Below are positions 50,644-61,000 of a stretch of DNA of 64,000 bases, in pieces (position 1 is the stretch's first letter; every line of letters starts with the position of its first letter). The position numbers and the translations under genes are program-made. Origin of the DNA: Flectonema sp. DT1601. Taxonomy: Eukaryota > Euglenozoa > Diplonemea > Diplonemida > Diplonemidae. The notes under the pieces are model-generated. The model saw only the letters and a program-made list of their open reading frames with translations. It made no database searches and was not told the origin of the DNA. Location: positions 372,001 to 436,000 of the forward strand of contig OZ025819.1 in NCBI GenBank assembly GCA_964019425.1, written 5' to 3'.

Positions 50644-52588
50644 AATTCTACAATTCAATCATCGGAACCGATTATATTCTGTTTATTAGTTCAGTTGATA
50701 AAATTAATAGGGAACATGACGTGTAAATAGTCTTCGACTTTAACAAGTCGCTTTTGACCTCGTTAAGAATAGTATTTCTTTCGAAAAAAACTATTGAAAA
50801 AATCTCTGTTTTCCAATTTTGTAAAACAAGCTTGCTACAAAAGTTGGCGTATTTTTTTTTTTTTTTTTTTGTTCCCTTCTTTTCCCTACTTTTTTTTTTT
50901 TTTTTAAATTATGTTTTGCGATGGCACGAAAGCCTTGCTGTCAAAGGAAATAAGATAAAAAAATAAAATCATCTTTCTCTTTGTGATCTACTGAGCAAGA
51001 TAAGCACAACTTGCGGTATCTAAGTGAGGTGAACTCACCAACAGAGGAAAAGTCTGAGTCGCTTCGACCTTTCTATTTCCATTTTTTTATATTCGATAAA
51101 TCACTTTATTCCTTAAAATTGCTTCTGTTCGTTCTCTCTGTGTGTAATAATGTTTTTCAGAAAACGAAAAAAAAAAGAAAAAAAAAGAGAATCCGCAGCG
51201 AGTTTAATTACTTGCGCACGTATACTCGTTTATATTTATATTTTACAGACGCTGTCGGATATAATCCGTTGTTTTTTTAAAATTTAAAAAATAATTGGCT
51301 TTACCTTAAACTATACAGAACATAGTTATATAACAACTGTGATTTTTTGTCTGTGTCACGGAAACCCGTGAACCGACTTAAACTGATAAAGCTAAAGGAA
51401 GTTTACGTGTGCTGCCAACATTATTTTTTCGTTCTTACAATACTTGTTAAAAGCGAAAAAAAGCGTCGGATCTCAACAGCAAAAAAAAAAAAATCCAATT
51501 CTCACAACACACTTCATCTTGTCAGACAATGGTGCTGCTCTTAGCATGAGGACACTACTGCTCTCAGCAGCATGAGGACACTAAGCGCAAATTTCCTGAT
51601 GACATCAGTTGACCTACGGAGATGCTGATCTTGGCGAGGTGGTACAACGTCTCTTGCCTCTGTCAAATAAATCCAACTTGTATCCTAACCGTTGATCTAT
51701 CCTGACCTCTGTAATCTTGTCAGCTAAGATAGAGATGTAGTTTGGGCTCAGGAACGCAACAGTGCATTGACAGGGTTTTTAGACGGATGGCCTTGCCATA
51801 TGTGAGAAAAAAAAAACATCTATTTCGAAAACCTTTGTGTTGAGATATAACATTCTACGAATTAAGGTGTGAAAAAATAATTATTACAATAAAAAAAAAA
51901 AAAAAGAAATTCATTTTTTAACAAATAATTGTGTTGTATTTGGGCAATTCAATTTAAAAAAAAAAAAAAAAAAAAAAAGCAATTTAGAAAAAGAAGCAGC
52001 AAACTGCTTTATGCGAAACTCGAATAACTTCACCTGAGTGGCGTACTGAAAGTTCTGATGGGAATATAACCTCTCAAGTAACTGCTTGTGCTTGAACAAT
52101 TCACTTTTCGTTTCCCCTGTTGCATACAAACCCAGATTACATTCATTCATTTTAATGAAACGAATAAATAATATTGGGTGGCTGGTATATAGTTTTTTTT
52201 GTTACGTTTCTGCTAGTTGATCATAATCCAGTTGTGTTTCTTTTTTAGTCGTGCGAGCGTTTTTTCCTGCCAAAAAAAAAAAAAAAAAACCTTAACGATT
52301 TTTGGTAAATCTCCGAATTGTGTACGCACTTTTTAGTGTGTGCGTTCTTTTTAAGTCATTTCAACTAGTGTTTGGACCACAATAACTAACTAGCTAATAC
52401 TAACTGGCCCAGTATAACGCGTTCTCGTTGTCGGTTCCGCAACAGTTGTAGTTGGTAAGGTCATTTGTTCACCTCTTTTTTTTTTTTTTCCCCCCCCTTT
52501 CAATTTTTTTTTCCATAATTTAAATTTATTTTTTTTGAAAAATTTTAAAAAAAAAATAAATCAATTATCCAATAAGAGGTACAACACA
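50644..52588. other. Long gene-poor region
   Basis: 1,945 bases. T- and A-homopolymers are frequent (50853-50870, 50890-50906, 51481-51493, 51956-51978, 52273-52289). A GC-richer block at 51530-51810 carries a direct repeat and may be a non-coding RNA or old element (separate entry). Short open frames here have no domains and include homopolymer-coded residues. Confidence 0.5.
51530..51810. other. Structured, GC-richer block with 26-bp direct repeat
   Basis: GCATGAGGACACTA occurs at 51544-51557 and 51570-51583, preceded in both copies by a TGCTCT stretch, giving a 26-bp period. The downstream 230 bases have a base composition unlike the surrounding homopolymer-rich DNA and no long frame. It does not match tRNA or 5S rRNA by eye. 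Confidence 0.35.
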
Positions 52589-53143
52589 ATGAAAGGAAAA
52601 GTGTTGCAACGCCTTGGAAAGGTAATTCCGTTTTGGGAATTTTGAAGGGGAAAAACTGAAACAAAATATTTTTGTACATAAAAAAAAAAAAAAAATCCTC
52701 CTACCTATTCTCTCTATTCTTTTTAACAAGTTGCTTATTCTTCTTAGAAAGCGTTTTCTTGTAACTGTGCCAACACAATGATTATCTTGTTCCTTTTCAA
52801 CAAGTTGAGCGCTTTTCCTCTTGTGCGTAGGTAACTGTTGATGTCATCCAAGCAAAAAAAAAAAAATAATAATAATAATGGCAGTCTGCGAATTCAATTC
52901 AAATTAATTGCTCTGAGTAATAAGTGTAGTGTGTTCGTCTTTCATTCGAGCTATTTTAAGGAAGTAGCTTGAGGGTCATTATCCCCTCCGAAACATAACC
53001 ACTTTTAATTATATTGAAAGCAAAAACAACACCTGTGGTTAGTTTGTACTTTCCACGGAAGCTTTTATTTTACTCAGGTTTCCAGATACATTTTTGCACA
53101 CCCCTCACGTAAACCCAACCCAACCAAGTCCGGATTTGGTTAG
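52589..53143 (+). CDS. Possible tiny split gene, about 32 residues
   Basis: ATG 52589 opens an 11-codon exon (MKGKVLQRLGK) ending at 52621 in a GTAATT donor. The best in-frame second exon is 53078-53143 after TTTTATTTTACTCAG, giving VSRYIFAHPSRKPNPTKSGFG and a stop. The product would be small and basic. An alternative second exon at 52748-52834 is also in frame. I do not recognise either product; the start context resembles neighbouring real genes. Confidence 0.3.
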
Positions 53144-53326
53144 ATTTTTATTTCACCAACGAGGATCCCCAGAAACGGGTAAAGGAACCACACCACCATA
53201 TCTAAATAAATTTGTTATTATTATGAGGAAGAACATATTCGGATAATTTTACTATTTCACAGGTGTGAACGTGATGGAGGGTTGAGAAGCTCTATTTTAT
53301 TTAATTTAAAGTGATATTTTCATTCC

Positions 53327-53328
53327 AG
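53327..53328 (+). promoter_or_regulatory. Probable trans-splice acceptor
   Basis: GTGATATTTTCATTCCAG ends here, 21 bases before ATG 53350. Confidence 0.5.
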
Positions 53329-53349
53329 AACACAAGAAAGAACTTAAAA

Positions 53350-55009
53350 ATGACAGCTGCTCACCACGCACACGCTCATTCAATTCATGCTGCAGCACTT
53401 CACACTAACCCGAGGCCTGAGCTCAACAGAGTATGTTGATATTTATTGTATTGCTTGAGAATGAGATAAGAGATCGCCTGTTAATCAAAAAATAAAATAA
53501 AAAATAACAACAAATGATGATACTCCGCACCCTTCCTCCACCAGCATCCTCAAACCAGCTCCACAGAAGGCACCGTACTGAGTAGCGCTTCACGGCGTCT
53601 CCTCTCACCAGCCTTTTGGGTAAAGTCCCTCAAGGAAAAATTCACCCGAAAGGGGATGAGCTGCATGTTTTATGTAGCAACTTATCTGCTTCATGTTGAT
53701 GAGTCTTCCTGTATTAAAGTCATGGAGCTGGAACCCTTTTAAAGGGTTACTACCTCAAGAGTGGCTTATCGTTTGAGGGATGCATACGAAAGTGGAATAG
53801 AGGGGTGTGGCTGATGTTGTTTTTGACTTCTGAACCCGACGAAGGGATCGGTCAGTCCATTCGGTTAGTGTTATTCGATGTGATCTGTTGTACCTTTTTA
53901 GTGATCCTCTCTTATTCTTACTCGATACTAAATATGCTTAATGCATTCGTTGTGTTCTCTGATACTTTCTGAAGTTCTCTGTGGGTTTGTTCTCAAATAA
54001 TAAAAAATAACAACAAATGATGATACTCCGCACCCTTCCTCCACCAGCATCCCCAAACCAGCTCCACAGAAGGCACCGTACTGAGTAGCGCTTCACGGCG
54101 TCTACTCCCACCAGCCTTTTGGGTAAAGTCCCTCAAGGAAGAATTCACCCGAAAGGGGATGAGCTGCATGTTTTATGTAGCAACTTATCTGCTTCATGTT
54201 GATGAGTCTTCCTGTATTAAAGTCATGGAGCTGGAACCCTTTTAAAGGGTTACTACCTCAAGAGTGGCTTATCGTTTGAGGGATGCATACGAAAGTGGAA
54301 TAGAGGGGTGTGGCTGATGTTGTTTTTGACTTCTGAACCCGACGAAGGGATCGGTCAGTCCATTCGGTTAGTGTTATTCGATGTGATCTGTTGTACCTTT
54401 TTAGTGATCCTCTCTTATTCTTACTCGATACTAAATATGCTTAATGCATTCGTTGTGTTCTCTGATACTTTCTGAAGTTCTCTGTGGGTTTGTTCTCAAA
54501 TAATAAAAAATAACAACAAATGATGATACTCCGCACCCTTCCTCCACCAGCATCCCCAAACCAGCTCCACAGAAGGCACCGTACTGAGTAGCGCTTCACG
54601 GCGTCTACTCCCACCAGCCTTTTGGGTAAAGTCCCTCAAGGAAGAATTCACCCGAAAGGGGATGAGCTGCATGTTTTATGTAGCAACTTATCTGCTTCAT
54701 GTTGATGAGTCTTCCTGTATTAAAGTCATGGAGCTGGAACCCTTTTAAAGGGTTACTACCTCAAGAGTGGCTTATCGTTTGAGGGATGCATACGAAAGTG
54801 GAATAGAGGGGTGTGGCTGATGTTGTTTCTATCTGCAGTTCTGCCTTTTTTTTCTTATTGAACTTTCCAATCGGTTCTGACAGTAACTTTAATAAAATCA
54901 AAAACAGATCATTACGACAGCCATTCCTAATCTCCCAATGGGAGACAAAGACATCTCTAAAGTAATTGGAGACAAGTATTGGGGGATCAATATTTGCAAA
55001 GAGAAATAA
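53350..55009 (+). CDS. Small His/Ala-rich protein, 60 residues, two exons
   Basis: Exon 1 (53350-53430) encodes a His/Ala-rich start (MTAAHHAHAHSIHAAALH). Exon 2 (54908-55009) follows a 1,477-nt intron (GTATGT..AAAACAG) and encodes IPNLPMGDKDISKVIGDKYW and ends GINICKEK. The product resembles the next gene at 55727: both have a HAAxH segment, a short Leu/Pro region and a C-terminus of form DK-I-x(3)-hydrophobic-GDxY/FxxxxICK. This paralogy is the strongest support for the splice. The intron is at least ten times longer than most other host introns because it is filled with a 503-bp tandem repeat. Function unknown. Confidence 0.65.
53500..54828. repeat. 503-bp tandem repeat array (2.6 units) in the intron
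   Basis: CAAATGATGA starts at 53511, 54014 and 54517, giving an exact 503-bp period; the units differ at only a few positions (for example CATCCTC/CATCCCC). The third unit is cut after GTGTGGCTGATGTTG. Each unit contains a perfect palindrome AACCCTTTTAAAGGGTT and moderate GC, and no long open frame. Units could hold non-coding RNA, since an ATGATGA (box C-like) and a CTGA (box D-like) lie about 60 bases apart, but no terminal stem is evident. Confidence 0.9.
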
Positions 55010-55204
55010 GTGTCCTGTACATTATCGCAACTGGGCAGTTGTCAAAAAAGCTGAAACAGAAATAAAAACAAATTCATTTTAAAATTGTACTCCCAATTGA
55101 CTCAAATGGGACATTTACACAAATAAAAACTGTTCTCGTGTTTTGCCAGAGGAATATTGTTATCGTTATTTCCTTCACAGTGTTCGTTGGAGTCATCACC
55201 TGTT

Positions 55205-55622
55205 TTATTCTTACTCGATACTAAATATGCTTAATGCATTCGTTGTGTTCTCTGATACTTTCTGAAGTTCTCTGTGGATCTGTTCTCAAATAATAAAAAA
55301 TAACAACAAATGATGATACTCCGCACCCTTCCTCCACCAGCATCCCCAAACCAGCTCCACAGAAGGCACCGTACTGAGTAGCGCTTCACGGCGTCTCCTC
55401 TCACCAGCCTTTTGGGTAAAGTCCCTCAAGGAAGAATTCACCCGAAAGGGGATGAGCTGCATGTTTTATGTAGCAACTTATCTGCTTCATGTTGATGAGT
55501 CTTCCTGTATTAAAGTCATGGAGCTGGAACCCTTTTAAAGGGTTACTACCTCAAGAGTGGCTTATCGTTTGAGGGATGCATACGAAAGTGGAATAGAGGG
55601 GTGTGGCTGATGTTGTTTTTGA
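55205..55622. repeat. Fourth copy of the 503-bp repeat, beyond the small gene
   Basis: The segment starts in the last part of a unit (TTATTCTTACTCGATAC), passes the unit junction (CAAATGATGA at 55307) and ends shortly after GGCTGATGTTGTTTTTGA. It continues the array on the far side of exon 2 of the small gene, so that exon sits inside the repeat field. Confidence 0.85.
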
Positions 55623-55696
55623 TTTCTATTCACTGCTGCTTTATTTGAGTCTGATCTGTAGAAGACTTATTGTGATACTTTTAATTATCACCCATC

Positions 55697-55698
55697 AG
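55697..55698 (+). promoter_or_regulatory. Probable trans-splice acceptor
   Basis: CTTTTAATTATCACCCATCAG ends here, 28 bases before ATG 55727. Confidence 0.5.
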
Positions 55699-55726
55699 CT
55701 ACACTAAACTTACACAACTTTACAAG

Positions 55727-55966
55727 ATGGCCGTTACAAAGCCTGCAGCAAAGGCCCCGACAGCTCCAGTTAAACCAGCAAAGCCTGCTGTTCATCACCT
55801 TGCTGCTGGCCTGCATCCAGCTGTTGCAGTACCACATCCGGTGCATGCTGCAGTACACTCAAAGGTTTTGTCGATGCCTTCAGCTAATTTATCGGCTCCA
55901 AATGACAAGGGGATTGATGCATTGCTCGGTGGTGATTTCTACTCGTTTGATATTTGTAAGCAATAA
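55727..55966 (+). CDS. Small Ala/Pro/Lys/His-rich protein, 79 residues
   Basis: Single exon. The N-terminal half is a KPAxAP-type low-complexity stretch resembling linker-histone tails, then a His-rich segment (HAAVHSKVLSMPSANL) and a C-terminus DKGIDALLGGDFYSFDICK that resembles the end of the upstream 60-residue protein. Function unknown. Together they look like a tandem pair of diverged paralogues. Confidence 0.65.
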   Translation: MAVTKPAAKAPTAPVKPAKPAVHHLAAGLHPAVAVPHPVHAAVHSKVLSMPSANLSAPNDKGIDALLGGDFYSFDICKQ

Positions 55967-56421
55967 TAATCCATTTTGATTTGACACTACGAAACGACAC
56001 TTTTACACTTAAATTAACCGAACGGATCTGTAGGTTCCCTTTTTTTTTAAAACTTTTTTTACTATGCATGCGTTACAATAATACTGTTTCACGAAAAGAG
56101 TTATTTATTTTTTGTGGTAGCCAACTTGCCCTGGTTTCGTGCTGGTTCCTCTTATTTCATATTGCCAAATAATATAAAAAAAAACGAAAAAGAAAAAAGA
56201 AAAAAAAAAAGAGGGAAACAGCCAAGTCCAGAAAAGTTTTTAATTTATTAACACGGGGTAGCTTGTGACGTATAAAAACTTTTATTATTATTTATTAATA
56301 ATTATCAGAAAAAATAAATGTTATTTAAAGATAGAAGGTTTTCGACCAATGATTTCATGTGAATTATTATAATGTATTCATTCACTGTTTCAGTAAAAAG
56401 AATGAATTGGATAAAAAAATA
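55967..56421. other. Intergenic region
   Basis: 455 bases, A/T-rich. Acceptor candidate TTCATTCACTGTTTCAG ends at about 56394. A six-codon upstream ORF (56402-56422) overlaps the next start as TAATG. Confidence 0.55.
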
Positions 56422-57930
56422 ATGAAAAAGAATGATCCCTCAGACCGTTCACATGTAAAAGTTCTAGGATGGCAACGTGCTGTAAAAATTTTTAATATAG
56501 CAAATATTCAGAGATTGGATAATGGAAATAAAGGGGAAGAAAGAGAATTTATAAAGGGAGGTGATCACGTTTTTTGGGGAAATGGCGGTGATGAGAAACT
56601 AACATGGCGTGATATGGGAACAACAGGATCGTGGGTACTTAAATCAAGCGAATCATCAGAAGAGATAATCGCAACTGTTCCAATTTCCGGGCGATATGAC
56701 ACAACCACATCATTTAATTGGAAAATTTCATTCGGATTTAATTCAAGTGAAAAAGACAACTCTGGTGGTATGGGATTCACAAACACAGTTGAGCAAAACA
56801 ACAATGCGAATCTATTAAAAAGATGGATCCAAGCAAAGTTTGGAAACACTGCGACAACACCAACATCATCATCAGTAATAGAATTCAATTCACCTTGGTA
56901 TGAAGATGATTCTAAACTAGAAACAATTGAAACTCAAGTTAGCGTTTCAATAAGACGACCTACCTTCGTAGAAAACGTCCCTCCAAGACGTAGTATAGCC
57001 CGCCATGTAACCCCGCAAAGTGAACCAATAAATAAACACAGATGGCATAGACGAGAACGAGGTAATCTTAAACCTGCTATCCCATTCCGACAGTCATACA
57101 AAACTCGTAAAGGAGGAAGAATAAAACAACGTCCTGAGTCCGCTCCAGTAGTTCCAACATTCGAACCTGGAACAGTGGTAGAAATCGATATTGCTGACAT
57201 TGAAAATTTTCGTAAAAAATGTCAAGACTACTATCGATTGGAACCAACTAAGAAAAACACCCAGCTGAGAAGACAAAACTCATCCAATGACAATGAAATA
57301 AAATCTAACCTTTCGACTACAGGGAAAATAAAGGAAACACGACCTCCTCAAAAATCATTAAAAAAAATTGACAATCAGCTATCTCGTGGGATTACCATCA
57401 AACTAAATCATTGCAATTTAACGACATGTTCTTCATTAGATAGTAGTCTTTCACTTATTAAAAAGAAAAACAAATCAACTTCAGTAGAGTGCATTTACCT
57501 ACAAGGAAATCATTTCACGCTAGAAGAGTGTAGAGGAATTCCTAATGTCTTGCGAAATCACATAAATATAAAAAAATTGCTACGACTGGATCTTAGTATG
57601 AGTAAGATAAAAACATTACCAAATAATTTTTTGGAAAGTTTTGTTTCTTTAGTTAGTCTAAGCCTTCACTCAAATCTGTTTTCTGAAATTAGTTCTCTTT
57701 CATTCTTGGTGTTGTCGCCTGTTTCATTGCGGGTGTTATTGCTTCATGGTTGTCCCTTAGAGATTAGTAATAGACTTTCTTATAAGTTTTATATCTTATC
57801 AGTTGTTCCTCAACTGAAAAACTTAGATCACACGCTACTTACTAGTTCTGACTTCGAAGTTTGCTCAACAGGAGGGAAACTTCAAAAAAAAACTTATAAA
57901 AATCCGGTAGACACTTACACATATATGTAG
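56422..57930 (+). CDS. Protein with C-terminal leucine-rich repeats
   Basis: 502 residues from ATG 56422; the upstream ATG at 56402 is out of frame and belongs to a mini upstream ORF. The N-terminal 330 residues are polar, with basic and Ser/Asn-rich stretches and no known domain. Residues about 345-480 hold four or five LRRs (IYLQGNHFTLEEC, LLRLDLSMSKIKTLP, LVSLSLHSNLFSEISSL, LRVLLLHGCPL) and an LRRcap-like end (VVPQLKNLDHTLLTSSD). The arrangement recalls ciliary LRR proteins such as LRRC51, but homology is not certain. Confidence 0.7.
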   Translation: MKKNDPSDRSHVKVLGWQRAVKIFNIANIQRLDNGNKGEEREFIKGGDHVFWGNGGDEKLTWRDMGTTGSWVLKSSESSEEIIATVPISGRYDTTTSFNWKISFGFNSSEKDNSGGMGFTNTVEQNNNANLLKRWIQAKFGNTATTPTSSSVIEFNSPWYEDDSKLETIETQVSVSIRRPTFVENVPPRRSIARHVTPQSEPINKHRWHRRERGNLKPAIPFRQSYKTRKGGRIKQRPESAPVVPTFEPGTVVEIDIADIENFRKKCQDYYRLEPTKKNTQLRRQNSSNDNEIKSNLSTTGKIKETRPPQKSLKKIDNQLSRGITIKLNHCNLTTCSSLDSSLSLIKKKNKSTSVECIYLQGNHFTLEECRGIPNVLRNHINIKKLLRLDLSMSKIKTLPNNFLESFVSLVSLSLHSNLFSEISSLSFLVLSPVSLRVLLLHGCPLEISNRLSYKFYILSVVPQLKNLDHTLLTSSDFEVCSTGGKLQKKTYKNPVDTYTYM

Positions 57931-58022
57931 CTAGCCAATCCCCTCTCAGTGAAATGTATTGACTCATTACATCCAATGCCTTTTTAGTAAATTTATATTT
58001 TTCAAATAGGTCTGGTTGAGAT

Positions 58023-61000
58023 ATGTACCGCGGAATCCATAGCCCGTGGAGTGGCAACTCTGCTGGAGGTGGAGATGAGGTCATAGGTACTGCTAGAAGC
58101 CTTGTGTCTTCGAGAGAAATAAAAGCTGAAATAGAGAGAGTAAGACAGGCGACAAAAACGACTGATCCATCACCAGCAACACCAACAGCTACTCCTACAT
58201 ACACACCAAGTGCGGTTGTAGTAAAGGGAAAAGATGAAAATGACACAGTAGCGGATTTGAAAAAGGTTATATCTTCAAGAGCAGCCAGCAGTTATCGTGC
58301 CCTTGCAGAGACGGAGGCGAAGGTAATCCAGCAGAATAGAGAACTCATTCATTTCACGAGTGTAATCGAAGAAATGAAAGAAACTCACAGTCAGCAGCTA
58401 TCAAGTTTAGAAGCAAAGAACGCCATGTTACAACGACAGATTCAGAAATCACTTTCATTCGAAACACAATCAATAATGTCACCAAAGAGAGCTGCAATAG
58501 AAGTTGAAACACTCCTGTTGGACTCTCAAAGGCAAAATGAATCCGCAGATGAGGAAATCTGCCGCCTGACATTGTCGCTTCAGCAATCGACATCTCTCTT
58601 ACATCAAGCTCAGGATGAATTAAACAAAGAAAGGATTGATAGCACACAAATGATTTCCTCCAGTAGGCTTGACATCAGATCAGAATTAGAACAAGCTCAC
58701 TTAGAGATTATGGAAAAACATCAACATGAGTGCGAAGATCTACTCAGAGAAAGAGAAGAAACAAGTCAACGAATAGTAGACAAGTTAAACGAAGACATCG
58801 GCAAACTTAGAGCCGAGTTTGTATCAGTTGAAGGTGATCGCGAGGAAGCTACTAGAACGTTACGTGAACGAGAAGCTGAACTTCAAAAGCTTCACAAGAA
58901 CATCCAATCAGGAATGATTGAAGCTAATAATTCATCAGAATTAAGATCACTAGCAGAGAGAGATAGGATTCTGATTTCTGACTTAAAGGCGATGAACAAA
59001 CGTTTGCAAGGTCGTGAAGGAGCACTCGAAGCGAAGATAATTGAACTGGAACTTGCTGGAGGACTCGCACAAGAAGAGGCCGCAGGCGAGGAAAGAATGA
59101 AGGCCGCTATAGAGTTAGGAACATTGCAAGACAGACACAGAACTCAAGCCCGTAGGGATGCGGAGGAATTAGGAAGGCTTAGAGGTCTTCTATCTGCTTC
59201 AGAAGCAAAACTGGAACTTGCAGAAGAACAAGTCCAATCACTCGAATCAAAGTATGATCAACAAGCAAAACACGTTAACGAAATGGCCGAATATCAAAGT
59301 ACTGTAACTGCTCAGGTAGACAGTCGAAATCTCGAACTTGAACAAAATGACTCCAAAATTCTCCAACTGGAACGTGCCCTTACCGAAGGTAGAGCACTCC
59401 TTGGCAGACAAGCCGGACAGTTACAAGCAAGTCAGGAACGAGTTACGACATTAGAGTCTAAGGCATCAGAACTACAGCAACTGTTGGACGATTCCGAGAG
59501 AGGATGCGCTCAGATGACGGCAGAAACAAGTGAGGCGAAGACAACAACAGAAGTACACGCAGGTGAATTACAGAAGTCGAGAATAAATTATGAGAATTTA
59601 GAAGAAAAGATGACCGAATTAAACAACCGACTGAGGGATACTAAAATGGAATTACAACAGAAATTAGAATTAGTTGAATCAACGAGAACGCAACTTCAAC
59701 AGGCAGAAGACAGAAGTGTCGGATTAGAGTCTGCATTGGCTAGTCAAGCCCAGGGGTTGCGATTGCAGTTGCAAACTGACGCAGAGTCGGCATTCGCGAA
59801 TCGACTAACAAGAGAAAGATCAGATTGGGAAGCAGCAGTAATTACATTAGAATATCAAATAGAGATTGCCTGCACGAGAAGACGTTACCAAGCTAGCCTT
59901 GCCTGCAACAGTCTTGAAGTGTCAGACAAGAAACGAGTCTTAATTAGAAGCTACTACTCTCTATTAGCAAACGTTGCTCGTAAAAAGAGAATGCAAGTTG
60001 TATTATCCTGTAGTAAGATGACTGAGGAGATTGATGCTATGAAGAGACGAGAGTTAGTTCTACAAGAAGATCTCGACATGTCAATTCAACAAACACGTCT
60101 CGCAATGCCTAAACCAAAGAATAATAAAATGTCAGCTGACATACTGGAACATCACAATAGATTATTACTTATTAATACTTGTTTCTCTTCGTGGTTGATT
60201 TGGTCACACAGAAGATCCCTGCAGTCGAACCAAAATGCGCTTCTTCAATCGAAAAATGAAGAAATTCGTGTATTAAAATCTGAAGCCCTGTTACGCCAAT
60301 GTAAGTGCCTTCTCTGGTCGGTATTTACTCAAGGAAGAAATGTAACTTTTGGAACGTGGTTGGCATGGACGAAACTCCGTAAGCTTCAAAAACGCCAAGA
60401 ACAAGAAGAAAAAATGCGTCAAAGGCATCGCTATATTCAGGAAGAGGCATTGGAACAGATTTGCAGTAAGGCTGAAGAGAGGCAAATGTACTCCGCGTTT
60501 TTGAAATTGAATTCCTTCTGGATGAACAATAAAATAACTGAAGCCAACCAACGAGAGAGTCTAATGAGAAACAGAACCTCAGTAATTGCTAAGCAAACAG
60601 TCACAACATTATTCTGTAGTCTTGAACATCGTAACAGAAGTGGAGCTTATCACAAATGGCAACGTTGGTGGGCAAAACGCGCTTTTGCATCAAAAGCAGC
60701 TCTCTCAGAACTTGTTTTAAACAAACAACGTCAACTAGCACGTGACGCCTCAATGTTAATGATGACTAATGGAGCAATTAAAGCTCTTGGTCACACCTTT
60801 AATACTTGGAAGAGATGGTTTAATATGAGAATTACTAGAAAGTCTGAAACCCTTCTGGAACACATCATGGACAGAAAAATGAAAATCAGAAATCAAGCGG
60901 CGTCATTCCTGATCGTTGGTCATGATGGAAGACTCCTAAACAGATATTTCTTAAGATTATTGCATCATAGAAATAAAAGAATGTGTCAAAGGTTCTCTCG

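Noticed and set aside
51600-51680. Possible tRNA (TGGCGAGGTGG resembles a box A)
   Set aside because: No matching box B and no acceptor stem could be built.
53500-55622. 503-bp repeats as spliced-leader RNA or 5S rRNA genes
   Set aside because: No leader ending in a GTATG-type donor, no Sm-like site after it and no 5S internal control region could be seen in the unit.
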